From contig DATHAQ010000052.1 in NCBI GenBank assembly GCA_035296565.1, positions 27,307 to 91,306 of the forward strand: a DNA stretch of 64,000 nt, written 5' to 3'. The notes under the pieces are model-generated. The model was given only the letters and a program-made list of their open reading frames with translations. It did no database searches and was not told the origin of the DNA. Below, piece after piece: positions 40,019 to 47,976 of this stretch; the first letter of the stretch is position 1, and each line of letters opens with the position of its first letter. A program made the translations under genes and the position numbers. This DNA is from JACCZR01 sp035296565 (GTDB lineage Bacteria; Actinomycetota; Thermoleophilia; Solirubrobacterales; Thermoleophilaceae).

Positions 40019-41292
40019 TGAGCCGCTTGCCCATCCGTGTCCGTCTCACTGCCGCCTTCGCGCTCGCGACCGCGGTGGTCCTCGTGGGCGCAGGCCTGTT
40101 CGTCTACGCGCAGCTCAGGAGCGACCTCGACGAGTCGATCGACGAAGGCCTGCGCGCGCGTCAACCGGTGACCGAGCCCGAGAGCGGCTTCGCGCGCGTG
40201 CTGGGCCCCGGCGAGCGCAGCGGGATCCTCAGCCCGGCCGAGCGCAGACGGGCAGCCCGCGAGCCGGTGCTCTTCGAGCGCGAGGTGAAGGGCGTCGAGG
40301 GCACGGCGCGAGTGCTGGCGCGCCCCGGGCGGGCGGGCACCGTCGTCGTCTCGGCGCGATCACTGGACGACCGCGACGAGACCCTCACGGGCCTCGCGGC
40401 TGCATTCGCCCTGGGGGGACCGCTGGCGATCGTGCTGGCCTCGCTGCTCGGCTACGGCCTGGCCGCCGGCGCGATGCGGCCGGTGGAGGCGATGCGCCGC
40501 CGCGCGGCCGAGGTCTCGCTTCTCGACACCCAGGAGCGGCTGCCGCTTCCCGCTGCCCGCGACGAGCTGCAGGCGCTGGGCCGGACCCTGAACGAGATGC
40601 TCGACCGCCTGCGCGCATCGTTCGAGCGCGAGCGCCGGTTCGTCGCTGACGCCAGCCACGAGCTGCGGACCCCGGTGGCGGTGGTCAAGGCCGAGCTGGA
40701 GGCCGCGCTGCGCGCCGACGACCTCGGGCCCAGGGCGCGCGAGTCGCTGGTGGCCGCGGTGGAGGAATGCGACAGCCTGGCTCAGCTCGCCGAGGACCTG
40801 CTGGTGCTCGCCCGCTCGGCCGACGGCGAGCTGCCGGTTCGGCGGGAGCGCCTCGACGCCGGGGAGCTGCTCGACGGGGTGCGCGAGCGCTTCGCCGACC
40901 GCGCCACCGAGCGGGGGCGGGAGATCCGGGTGGATGCCGCTCCGGGCGTGGTGCTCGACGCCGACAAGCTCAGGCTGCGTCAGGCGCTGGGAAACCTCGT
41001 CGACAACGCCCTGCGCCATGGCGCCGGCGAGGTGGTGCTGACGGCCCGAAGCCACGCGGGGGTTGCCGAGCTGGAGGTCAGCGACTCCGGCCCGGGCTTC
41101 GGGGCGATGGGGGACGGGGCGTTCGAGCGCTTCGTGCGCGGTGATGCCGCTCGCACCGACGGTGGTGCGGGGCTGGGCCTGGCGATCGTGCGCGCGGTGG
41201 CCGAGGCCCACGGCGGCAGCGCATGCGTCGCGAATGGGGCCTCGGTCAGCCTCACCCTGCCCTCTCAGGGTCGTCTCAGCCGGCCCGCCTAG
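40018..41292 (+). CDS. Sensor histidine kinase (HAMP, class I)
   Basis: A 424-residue membrane kinase. TM1 residues about 9-30 (AAFALATAVVLVGAGLFVYA), an extracytoplasmic sensor of about 90 residues, TM2 (AAFALGGPLAIVLASLLGYG), HAMP, the H-box ASHELRTPVAVVK, N-box NLVDNALRH and G-boxes DSGPGFG and GGAGLGLAIV. It pairs with the response regulator. Its last codons contain the binding repeats for the next gene. Confidence 0.93.
   Translation: MSRLPIRVRLTAAFALATAVVLVGAGLFVYAQLRSDLDESIDEGLRARQPVTEPESGFARVLGPGERSGILSPAERRRAAREPVLFEREVKGVEGTARVLARPGRAGTVVVSARSLDDRDETLTGLAAAFALGGPLAIVLASLLGYGLAAGAMRPVEAMRRRAAEVSLLDTQERLPLPAARDELQALGRTLNEMLDRLRASFERERRFVADASHELRTPVAVVKAELEAALRADDLGPRARESLVAAVEECDSLAQLAEDLLVLARSADGELPVRRERLDAGELLDGVRERFADRATERGREIRVDAAPGVVLDADKLRLRQALGNLVDNALRHGAGEVVLTARSHAGVAELEVSDSGPGFGAMGDGAFERFVRGDAARTDGGAGLGLAIVRAVAEAHGGSACVANGASVSLTLPSQGRLSRPA
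41262..41279 (+). promoter_or_regulatory. Two direct repeats (CTCTCAG/GTCTCAG), 11-bp period
   Basis: 7-mers begin at 41262 and 41273, inside the 3' end of the kinase gene. A TAGCTT -10-like hexamer (41290-41295) follows 10 bases later, so the second repeat covers the -35 region as expected for an OmpR-type activator of the small downstream gene. Confidence 0.6.
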
Positions 41293-41331
41293 CTTTCCCC
41301 GGTGAAGGCAAACCGCGATGAGGAGACGGTC

Positions 41332-41679
41332 ATGGAGAGGCTGAAGAAACCGCTGGTGGTGGCGCTCGGCCTGGTGGCGCTGGCGGCCGGCGGCGCCGGA
41401 GCGGCGCAGGCGATCGGCGGTGGCGACGAGGGCGACGGCGCTGAGCGCGATGGGGCCGAGCGCAACGAGAAGGCCGACGGCGGCAACCTGGGCGGCAGCG
41501 CGTTCCAGCGTGCCGAGCGCGCCGCCCTGTCAGCCGCCGGGGGCGGCAAGGTCGTGGAGGCCGAGAAGGGCGACGACTCCGACGGCGCCTATGAGGTGGC
41601 CGTGCGCAACAGCGACGGCAGCGTGGTCGAGTACCACCTCGACGGCGCCTTCCGGGTCATCGGGTCCGAGAAGGAATAA
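41332..41679 (+). CDS. Small exported PepSY-like protein
   Basis: A 115-residue protein: signal peptide (MERLKKPLVVALGLVALAA, cleavage near AQA), an acidic Gly/Asp/Glu linker, then a single PepSY-like unit (AERAALSAAGGGKVVEAEK, YEVAVRNSDGSVVEYHLD). Such proteins often inhibit or sense at the envelope and cluster with two-component systems. ATG at 41332 follows AGGAG with 6 bases spacing; GTG at 41302 is in frame but would spoil the signal peptide. Confidence 0.83.
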   Translation: MERLKKPLVVALGLVALAAGGAGAAQAIGGGDEGDGAERDGAERNEKADGGNLGGSAFQRAERAALSAAGGGKVVEAEKGDDSDGAYEVAVRNSDGSVVEYHLDGAFRVIGSEKE

Positions 41680-41732
41680 CCCCGGAGGGCGGGCCGGCTA
41701 CCGGGCGGTCGAGCCTCGCGGCCCGTCGGCCC

Positions 41733-42503
41733 TCAACCGGGCGCCACGGGGCGGCGGCGTGTGTTGCGGGCGGCTCGGCGCGCCGCTCGCGCCGCGCGCA
41801 CGGCGCTCCGGCGACCGTTGCTGCGAAGCGGGCCGTAGAGCCCCTTCACACGGTCGAACACGGCGTTCGCGGCGGACAGCGACTGCTCCTTGGTGGGCTC
41901 GTCGACCTGGTCGAAGCGCACGGGGTCGCCGAACTGCACGGTGACCTTGGGAAACTGCCCCTTCTTCCAGTTGCGCGCGCGCTCGGAGCCGGCGATGGCC
42001 GCCGGCACCACCGGCGCCCCCGACTCGAGCGCCAGTCGGCCGATGCCGGGCTTGGCCTCGCCCAGGTCGCCCGAGCGCGAGCGGCCGCCCTCGCAGTACA
42101 TGACCACGACGTCGCCGCGCGCGAGCACGGCATGGGCGGTCCTGAACGCCTCCTCGTCCTGGTGGCCCCGCCGCACGGGGAACACCCCGCCGTGCGTGTA
42201 GATCCACTGCATCGGCCTCTCGAACAGCTGGGACTTGGCCATGAAGTGCACCTTACGCCGGAGGTAGACCGCGATGAAGAAGTGGTCGAGGAAGGAGAAG
42301 TGGTTGGGCGCGATGATCGCCGGCCCGTCCGCGGGAACCTTGTCGGTATCGATCGAGCGCGCGCGGAAGAACAGCGCAAGGTACGGCGTCAGCACGAACC
42401 GGACCAGCTCGTAGACCCAGTCGGGCCGGCGGCTGCGCGTGCGCGCATGGAAGCGGTCAAAGTGCTCGGCCGGACGGGCGTCCTTGTAGACCTGCTCCTT
42501 CAC
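41733..42503 (-). CDS. 1-acyl-sn-glycerol-3-phosphate acyltransferase (PlsC-like)
   Basis: A 256-residue phospholipid acyltransferase. The catalytic NHFSFLDHF (H-x4-D), FPVRRGHQDEEAF, the EGGRSRSGDLG glycerophosphate-binding block and VVPAAIAGSERA are in order. The C-terminus is very Arg/Ala-rich. It is the third gene after glycerol kinase and a cyclopropane synthase-type methyltransferase (4-base overlap), consistent with phospholipid synthesis. Confidence 0.9.
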   Translation of the reverse strand: MKEQVYKDARPAEHFDRFHARTRSRRPDWVYELVRFVLTPYLALFFRARSIDTDKVPADGPAIIAPNHFSFLDHFFIAVYLRRKVHFMAKSQLFERPMQWIYTHGGVFPVRRGHQDEEAFRTAHAVLARGDVVVMYCEGGRSRSGDLGEAKPGIGRLALESGAPVVPAAIAGSERARNWKKGQFPKVTVQFGDPVRFDQVDEPTKEQSLSAANAVFDRVKGLYGPLRSNGRRSAVRAARAARRAARNTRRRPVAPG

Positions 42504-43432
42504 GTGATTACCGGTTTACCCGCCTCCGAGCCTTTGGTTACCTCGAACACGAGGCGATAGTGCTCGAGCAGCCGGCGCTCGAAGCAGACGCTGTTCGCGC
42601 TGACCCCCGACGTGAAGGCCAGCCGGAACCCCGAGCTGGTCAGCCAGCGGGGCACGAGCCGGGCCTTGAGCAGGGTCTTGCGCACGCCGGGGGCCGCGAA
42701 GCGGGCGCGCCACTGTCTGATGGTCTCCAGGTAGTCGATTCGGCCGCTCTCACTCGAGAGCAGGCGAAAGTCCGGCTCCGCGTTGCGGACGATCTGCTCC
42801 TGGCCGAAGGGCAGCAGCGAGCCGGGGAACTGGTGGCTCATGAGCGCGAGGTACCAGGCGTCGGAGTCGCGCGGGGCGTCGATGTCCACCTCCTCCAGCG
42901 GGATCATGTTCGGCCCGAAGACCATCGTCTGCAGGTAGAGACGCCCGCCCTCGGGCAGCAGCCCGGCGAGGTTGCCGAACAGCCGGCGGTAGATGGCGTC
43001 CTGGCGGCCCCCTTCGTGGTCCTCGGGCGAGCAGAAGTGCTCGAAGGCCCCGAGACTGGCCACCGCGTCGAAGGAGCCAAAGGTGTCCCGCTCGACCGCA
43101 AGCGCGTCCTGCAAGTGGACGTCGAGGCCGTGCCGCCGGCAGGCCGCGGCCTGGGCCGAGGACAGGGTCACGCCGACACCCTGCCCGCCCCGGCGGCGGA
43201 TGAAGTCGAGCAACGGCCCCCAGCCGCAGCCGAGGTCGAGCACCCGCCGGCCGGGGCCGATCCCGATCTGCTCGGCCACGTACTCGTGCTTTCGCCGCTG
43301 GGCCTCCTCGAGGCTCAGCGAGAAGTCACCGTCGTACTTGGCCCCGCTGAAGTCGGCCAGCTCGCCCAGGCTCAGCCGAAAGATCCGGTCGATCAGCGAG
43401 TAGGTGAACTCGAGGTCCTTGCGGTCGGCCAC
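42500..43432 (-). CDS. Cyclopropane-fatty-acyl-phospholipid synthase-type methyltransferase
   Basis: A 310-residue SAM enzyme: VLDLGCGWGPLLDFI (SAM motif), GQGVGVTLSSAQ, FDAVASLGAFEHF, GRLYLQTMVFG. These match the CFA/mycolic-acid-cyclopropane family, which methylates double bonds of acyl chains in membrane lipids; the size is like the mycobacterial type. GTG 43432 (VADRKDLEF) follows GAGGG and lies 11 bases after the glycerol kinase stop. Confidence 0.87.
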   Translation of the reverse strand: MADRKDLEFTYSLIDRIFRLSLGELADFSGAKYDGDFSLSLEEAQRRKHEYVAEQIGIGPGRRVLDLGCGWGPLLDFIRRRGGQGVGVTLSSAQAAACRRHGLDVHLQDALAVERDTFGSFDAVASLGAFEHFCSPEDHEGGRQDAIYRRLFGNLAGLLPEGGRLYLQTMVFGPNMIPLEEVDIDAPRDSDAWYLALMSHQFPGSLLPFGQEQIVRNAEPDFRLLSSESGRIDYLETIRQWRARFAAPGVRKTLLKARLVPRWLTSSGFRLAFTSGVSANSVCFERRLLEHYRLVFEVTKGSEAGKPVIT

Positions 43433-43443
43433 GGCGCCCTCGC

Positions 43444-44862
43444 CTAGGCCTTTCCACTCGCGCGCCGCAAGGCCTCGTGCCAGCCGTCGACCAAGCTCCC
43501 GCGCGTACCGTCGGCCATGCTCGGCTCGTAGCGCGCCCCCTCGCGCCACATCGAGCGCACGTCCTTCTCGCTCCAGACGCCGGTCGCCACGCCGGCCAGG
43601 AAGGCGGCCCCCATCGCCGTGGTCTCGGAGACCTCCGGCACCACGACGGGCACGCCCAGCAGGTCGGCCTGGAACTGCATGAGCCAGCGGTTGGCGGTGG
43701 CGCCACCGTCGGCGCGCAGCTCCTCGAGCGGCTCGCCGCTCGCCTTCTCCATCGCCCGCACGGCGTCCAGGGTCTGGTAGGCGATAGCCTCGAGCGCCGC
43801 GCGCGCGAGGTGCGCCCGCCCCGCGCCGCGGGTGAGCCCGGTGATCGTCCCGCGGGCGTACGAGTCCCAGTAGGGCGACCCGAGCCCCACGAAGGCCGGC
43901 ACCAGGTAGACGCCGTCGTTGGAGTCCAACGAGGCGGCGAGCTCCTCGGTCTCGTCGGCGCGCTCGATCACGCCGAGGGCGTCGCGCAACCACTGGACCG
44001 CGGCGCCGGTGACGAAGATGGAGGCCTCCACCGCGTACGCTGCCCGAGTCCCGGCCGCAATCGTGGTCAGCAGGCCGGCATGCGGCTTGGGGGGCTCGGC
44101 GCCTGCGTGCTGGAGCACGAAGGAGCCGGTGCCGTAGGTGTTCTTGCCCAGGCCCGCCTCGTGGCAGGCCTGCCCGTAGAGGGCCGCCTGCTGGTCGCCG
44201 GCCATGCCGGCGAGAGGAACGCTGCCGCCGAACTCGGCCGTCTCGCCCACCACCGAGGCGCTCTCGTGCGGCTCGGGCAGCGACTGGGGGTCGACGTGCA
44301 GGATCTCGCACAGCTCGGGGTCCCAGCGGCGCTCGCGAATGTCGAACAGCAGCGTCCGCGATGCGTTAGTGAAGTCGGTCACGTGCTCGCCGCAGAGCCG
44401 GTGCGCGAGCCAGGAGTCGATCGTCCCGAAGCAGGCGTCGGCGTGGCCCTCCTTGACCAGCCACTCGATCTTCGTGCCCGAGAAATAGGGGTCGAGCACC
44501 AGGCCCGTCCGCTCGCGGAAGAGCGGCTCGCGGCCCTCCTCCTTCAGCTCGTCGCAGCGGTCGGAGGTGCGGCGGTCCTGCCAGACGAGCGCGCGGTGGA
44601 CAGGCTCGCCGGAGTCGGGGTCCCAGGCCACCACGGTCTCGCGCTGGTTGGTGATCCCGATCGCCCGCGGCTGCTCGCCCCCGAGCGCCTCCCTCGCCAC
44701 CTCGCGCGTGACCTCCCAGATCTCGTTGGCGTCGTGCTCGACCCAGCCGGGCTCGGGGAAGTGCTGCTCGAACTCGCGGTAGGCGCGGCCGGTGGGGCGG
44801 CCCTCGTCGTCGAAGGCGATGCAGGTCGTGCCGGTCGTGCCCTGGTCGATGGCGAGGATCAC
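43444..44862 (-). CDS. glpK: Glycerol kinase
   Basis: A 472-residue FGGY kinase making glycerol-3-phosphate. ILAIDQGTTGTTCIAFD, NQRETVVAWDPDSG, VWQDRRT, GMAGDQQAALYGQ and RADGGATANRWLMQFQ cover all family blocks. I choose GTG 44862 (VILAIDQGT); GTG 44916 would add an N-terminus encoded by a hairpin repeat, and a TAGCTT -10-like hexamer lies between the two. First gene of a glycerolipid operon. Confidence 0.92.
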   Translation of the reverse strand: MILAIDQGTTGTTCIAFDDEGRPTGRAYREFEQHFPEPGWVEHDANEIWEVTREVAREALGGEQPRAIGITNQRETVVAWDPDSGEPVHRALVWQDRRTSDRCDELKEEGREPLFRERTGLVLDPYFSGTKIEWLVKEGHADACFGTIDSWLAHRLCGEHVTDFTNASRTLLFDIRERRWDPELCEILHVDPQSLPEPHESASVVGETAEFGGSVPLAGMAGDQQAALYGQACHEAGLGKNTYGTGSFVLQHAGAEPPKPHAGLLTTIAAGTRAAYAVEASIFVTGAAVQWLRDALGVIERADETEELAASLDSNDGVYLVPAFVGLGSPYWDSYARGTITGLTRGAGRAHLARAALEAIAYQTLDAVRAMEKASGEPLEELRADGGATANRWLMQFQADLLGVPVVVPEVSETTAMGAAFLAGVATGVWSEKDVRSMWREGARYEPSMADGTRGSLVDGWHEALRRASGKA

Positions 44863-44872
44863 GCGGGGCGCC

Positions 44873-44878
44873 AAGCTA
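44873..44878 (-). promoter_or_regulatory. -10-like hexamer TAGCTT of glpK
   Basis: TAGCTT on the minus strand lies 10 bases before the GTG at 44862. Confidence 0.35.
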
Positions 44879-44883
44879 TCGGA

Positions 44884-44929
44884 GGAGCGGGGCCCGACCG
44901 TTGATGGGTCGAGCACCGCGTGATCGAGG
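44884..44929 (+). repeat. Dispersed hairpin repeat, copy 4
   Basis: GGAGCG, then CGACC-GTTGATG-GGTCG hairpin, then GAGCACCG and a diverged end TGATCGAGG. It lies between the divergent glpK and biotin-carrier promoters. Confidence 0.65.
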
Positions 44930-44932
44930 GGT

Positions 44933-44938
44933 TATCGT
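44933..44938 (+). promoter_or_regulatory. -10-like hexamer TATCGT of the biotin carrier gene
   Basis: TATCGT ends 8 bases before the GTG at 44947. Confidence 0.4.
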
Positions 44939-44946
44939 GCGCGCCC

Positions 44947-45159
44947 GTGCCAAGCGTCGAAGCTCACATCACGGGGACGGTCTGGAAGGTCGAGTGCGAG
45001 CTCGGCCAGGACGTCGAGGAGGGCGACACTCTCGTCATCCTCGAGTCCATGAAGATGGAGATGCCGGTGGAGGCCGAGGACGACGGGAAAGTCTCGGAGA
45101 TCTCGTGCTCCGAGGGCCAGTCGGTCTCCGAGGGCGACACGCTGATCGTGCTCGAGTGA
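44947..45159 (+). CDS. Stand-alone biotin/lipoyl attachment carrier protein
   Basis: A 70-residue biotinyl domain with the biotinylation site ESMKMEMPV (Lys about residue 35) and both half-repeats of the flattened barrel (VEEGDTLVILE, VSEGDTLIVLE). This size matches the small actinobacterial carriers of acyl-CoA carboxylases. GTG at 44947 (VPSVEAHITGTVWKVECEL) is preferred to 44920, which lies at the end of the repeat. Overlaps the next gene by 4 bases (GTGA); biotin synthesis genes follow nearby. Confidence 0.9.
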   Translation: MPSVEAHITGTVWKVECELGQDVEEGDTLVILESMKMEMPVEAEDDGKVSEISCSEGQSVSEGDTLIVLE

Positions 45160-45998
45160 CAGCCCAGGAGCGCAGCCCGAGCGTTGGTCGGGCGAGCACC
45201 GGAGCTTCCTCCTCGGAGCTCGCGTCGGGGAAGCTGCTCCTCGACGCACCCGCCGAGCACGTCGTCCGGCTGACCATCTCCAACCCCGATCGCCGTGGTG
45301 CGCTCGACCACGAGATCCTCGACACGCTGGCCGAGACCGTCGGCACCACGGACGCCCGCTGCCTGGTCGTCACGGGCACCGACCCGATGTTCTCCGCCGG
45401 CTACGACCTCGGCAACCTCGAGGGCCGCGAGTTCGAGCGCGACGCCGAGCGCCTCGTGGCCCATCCCTTCCACTCGGCGATCGAGGCGCTGGAGGCCTAC
45501 GAGTATCCGGTGATCGCCCAGATCAACGGCCACGCCATCGGCGGCGGGTTGGAGCTGGCCCTGACCGCCGACATCCGCATCGCGGCCCGCGGCGTCAAGC
45601 TCGGCATGCCCCCCGCCAAGCTCGGGCTCATCTACTCGCACACCGGGCTCAAGAAGTTCCTGGAGGTGTGCGGCGTGGCCCACACCTCGGAGCTGTTCTA
45701 CACCGGGCGCAACGTCGACTCCGATCGCGGCGCAGAGATCGGGCTGGTCAACCACGTGGTGGAGGCCGACCAGCTGGAGGAGCGCACGGTGTCGATGGCG
45801 GCGGAGATAGGCGCCAACGCCCCGCTGTCGCAGACGGGCAACAAGCGCATCCTGCGGGCGCTGCGCGCCGGCCCGCTCACGGCCGAGCAGGAGCGTGAGC
45901 TCGTCGAGCTGCGCGAGTCGTGCTTTCGCTCGGAGGACTTCCGGGAGGGCGTGCGTGCCTTCGGCGAGAAGCGCGCCCCCGAGTGGAAGGCCCGCTAG
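45156..45998 (+). CDS. Enoyl-CoA hydratase-like protein with repeat-encoded N-terminus
   Basis: A 280-residue crotonase: PMFSAGYDLGNLEG, QINGHAIGGGLELALTADI (oxyanion hole), MPPAKLGLIYSHTGLKKFL. The catalytic Glu pair is not clearly conserved, so isomerase or another CoA reaction is possible. The only ATG/GTG/TTG in frame before the conserved domain is GTG 45156, which overlaps the biotin carrier stop; hence about residues 5-17 (ERSPSVGRASTG) must be translated from a hairpin repeat. The extension makes it about 20 residues longer than usual. Confidence 0.87.
   Translation: MTAQERSPSVGRASTGASSSELASGKLLLDAPAEHVVRLTISNPDRRGALDHEILDTLAETVGTTDARCLVVTGTDPMFSAGYDLGNLEGREFERDAERLVAHPFHSAIEALEAYEYPVIAQINGHAIGGGLELALTADIRIAARGVKLGMPPAKLGLIYSHTGLKKFLEVCGVAHTSELFYTGRNVDSDRGAEIGLVNHVVEADQLEERTVSMAAEIGANAPLSQTGNKRILRALRAGPLTAEQERELVELRESCFRSEDFREGVRAFGEKRAPEWKAR
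45167..45205 (+). repeat. Dispersed hairpin repeat, copy 5 (inside a coding sequence)
   Basis: GGAGCGCA, stem GCCCGA, loop GCGTTGG, stem TCGGGC, then GAGCACCGG. The stem differs from copy 2 but pairing is fully kept. It is read in frame as the N-terminus of the crotonase. Confidence 0.8.
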
Positions 45999-46000
45999 AT

Positions 46001-46180
46001 CCTCGAGCGGGCGGTGCTCGGCCGGCCAACGCCCGGCCTGCGCTCCTGCGCTGGACCCTCGAGCGGGCGGTGCTCGGCCGGCCAGCGCCCGGCCCGCGTT
46101 CCTGCGCTAGACCCTCGAGCGGGCGGTGCTCGGCCGGCCAACGCCCGGCCGGCCAACGCCCGGCCTGCGCTCCTCCGATA
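46001..46180 (-). repeat. Tandem array of three hairpin repeats (copies 6-8), 56-bp period
   Basis: Units begin with CCTCGAGCGGGCGGTGCTCG at 46001, 46057 and 46113, exactly 56 bases apart, in minus orientation. The third has an internal 14-base duplication of the CCAACGCCCGGCCG segment. The array starts 3 bases after the crotonase stop and fills the gap to the convergent unknown gene. Confidence 0.88.
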
Positions 46181-46194
46181 GAGCAATTGGGGGC

Positions 46195-46770
46195 TTACCC
46201 GCCCTTGGCGGCCTGGCGGTCGGTCCACTCGCCGACCGAGCCGAGCACGAAGCCGACCGATTGCAGGGCCCGCCCCACCAGCGAGGTGTCGTAGGGCTTC
46301 ATCGCGGTGTCGGGGTCGCCGCCCAGCTCCGCAGCCGCCGCCCGCGCCTCGCGCTCGACCTCCTCCATGCGGTGCTGCCAGCCGGCGCAGAAGTCGCGCG
46401 CCCGGGCGTCGCCGCGCGTCTCGGCGACGCGCCGCAGGTAGGCGAGCAGCCCGACCAGGTATGCGATCTCGCTCAGCGCGAACCGCGCAGCGCGGTCGGT
46501 CTCCAGGAAGCGGTTGCGCACCTCGGCGCGCACGGTGCCGATCGAGCTTCCGAGCCCCTGGGCGGCGGGCTTGCCGTGCAGGCCGTAGGCCGCCGCATGG
46601 GTCTCGAGCTGGCGCAGGAGCTCGCGGGCGGACTCTGCCCCGTCCCGGAACGCGCCCGTCTGCGCGGCGGGAAGGTGGTCGGCGAGCTGGTCGTAGTGGG
46701 TCGCAAGGGAGCGGGAGAAGGCGAACAGCTCGCGCAGGCCGCGGTGCTCGGTGGGATGGAGAGAGGGCAT
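46195..46770 (-). CDS. Helical protein, unknown function
   Basis: A 191-residue protein I do not recognise. It appears almost all helical (LRELFAFSRSLATHYDQLAD, AESARELLRQLETHAAAY, FALSEIAYLVGLLAYLRRVA, HRMEEVEREARAAAAE) with no signal peptide and one mildly hydrophobic stretch. It has normal codon use for the window. It is divergent from bioB and ends next to the tandem repeat array. Confidence 0.75.
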   Translation of the reverse strand: MPSLHPTEHRGLRELFAFSRSLATHYDQLADHLPAAQTGAFRDGAESARELLRQLETHAAAYGLHGKPAAQGLGSSIGTVRAEVRNRFLETDRAARFALSEIAYLVGLLAYLRRVAETRGDARARDFCAGWQHRMEEVEREARAAAAELGGDPDTAMKPYDTSLVGRALQSVGFVLGSVGEWTDRQAAKGG

Positions 46771-46810
46771 GCCTGAGGTCTAGCGCACGGTCTCCGTCCG
46801 GGGTCGAACC

Positions 46811-46816
46811 TACCTT
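46811..46816 (+). promoter_or_regulatory. -10-like hexamer TACCTT of bioB
   Basis: TACCTT ends 8 bases before the GTG at 46825, with no ribosome-binding site. No BirA/BioQ-type palindrome was found. Confidence 0.4.
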
Positions 46817-46824
46817 GGGCGCTG

Positions 46825-47976
46825 GTGCCACCGCTCATCAGTCCCAGCGAGGCCCTCGCCCTCGGGGAGATCGAGAACCACGGCGAGATCGAAGCGCTTG
46901 TGGAACGCGCCTGGCAGGCCCGCGAGGAGCGCTTCGGTGACTCAACGGACATGTGCTCGCTGGTCAACGCCAAATCCGGCGGCTGCGCCGAGGACTGCGG
47001 CTTCTGCGCGCAGTCGCGCTACGCCGAGGCCGACACGCCCATGCACGCGATGATGAGCCCGGAGCAGATACTTGAGCACGCCCAGGCCGCCGAGGCCGCC
47101 GGGGCGCACCGCTTCTGCATGGTCACCCAGGGCCAGGGCCTGTCCAAGCGCGACTTCGGCAACGTGCTCGAGGGCGCGAAGCTGGTGGCCCAGCACACCA
47201 ACCTCAAGCGCTGCGCCTCGGTCGGCCACCTCTCCGCCGAGCGCGCCAAGTCGTTGCGCGAAGCCGGCATCCAGCGCGTCCACCACAACGTCGAGACCGC
47301 CGAGAGCTACTACCCGGAGGTCTCAACCACCGTGCGCTACGAGGGCCGGCTGCGCACGATCGACGCGGTCCGCGAAGCCGGGCTGGAGACCTGCGTGGGC
47401 GGCATCCTCAACCTGGGCGAGACGCGAGAGCAGCGCGTGGAGATGGCCTTCGAGCTCGCGAAGATCGACCCCACCAGCGTCCCGATCAACCTGCTCAACC
47501 CGCGCGCGGGCACCAAGTTCGGCGACCGCGACCATATGGACCCATGGGACGCCGTGAAGTGGATCGCGATCTTCCGGCTGATCATCCCCGGGGCCCTCTT
47601 CCGTCTCTGCGGCGGACGGGTGGAGAACCTGGGCGAGCTGCAGCCCCTCGCCGTCAAGGCGGGCCTCAACGGCGTGATGATGGGCAACTTCCTCACCACC
47701 CTCGGCTCCGAGCCCGAGGACGACCGCGCGATGTTCGAGGAGCTCGGTCTCAACGTGGCCCGCCAGGAGGACAACGGGTCCAACCCGCGTCCCGACAACC
47801 GCTCGGGCTGGCTCGAGGGCGAGGCCCCTAGGACCCCCGTCGACGACCTGATCGACAGCCAGGACGAGGCGAACTTCTGGAACCCCGAGCGGCAGCTGCG
47901 GCGGATCCCCAAGCGGAAGGTCCAGCCCCGGCCGGAGATCGTGCGCGTCGAGCCGGAGGGTCGCGAGGCCGCGTGA
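46825..47976 (+). CDS. bioB: Biotin synthase
   Basis: A 383-residue radical-SAM enzyme that inserts sulfur into dethiobiotin. The cluster motif GGCAEDCGFCAQS (CxxxCxxC), RVHHNVETAESYYPEV, GGILNLGETREQRVEMAFEL and NLLNPRAGTKF are typical. It has a C-terminal extension of about 40 residues. Start of the bioB-bioF-bioD operon; its stop overlaps bioF (GTGA). Confidence 0.95.
   Translation: MPPLISPSEALALGEIENHGEIEALVERAWQAREERFGDSTDMCSLVNAKSGGCAEDCGFCAQSRYAEADTPMHAMMSPEQILEHAQAAEAAGAHRFCMVTQGQGLSKRDFGNVLEGAKLVAQHTNLKRCASVGHLSAERAKSLREAGIQRVHHNVETAESYYPEVSTTVRYEGRLRTIDAVREAGLETCVGGILNLGETREQRVEMAFELAKIDPTSVPINLLNPRAGTKFGDRDHMDPWDAVKWIAIFRLIIPGALFRLCGGRVENLGELQPLAVKAGLNGVMMGNFLTTLGSEPEDDRAMFEELGLNVARQEDNGSNPRPDNRSGWLEGEAPRTPVDDLIDSQDEANFWNPERQLRRIPKRKVQPRPEIVRVEPEGREAA

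Noticed and set aside
44863..44916. Longer glycerol kinase N-terminus from GTG 44916
   Set aside because: It would be encoded by the repeat copy, and a -10-like hexamer plus the conserved domain start favour GTG 44862.
46001..46180. CRISPR array at the 56-bp repeats
   Set aside because: Only three units, no unique spacers, and the same element occurs singly elsewhere.
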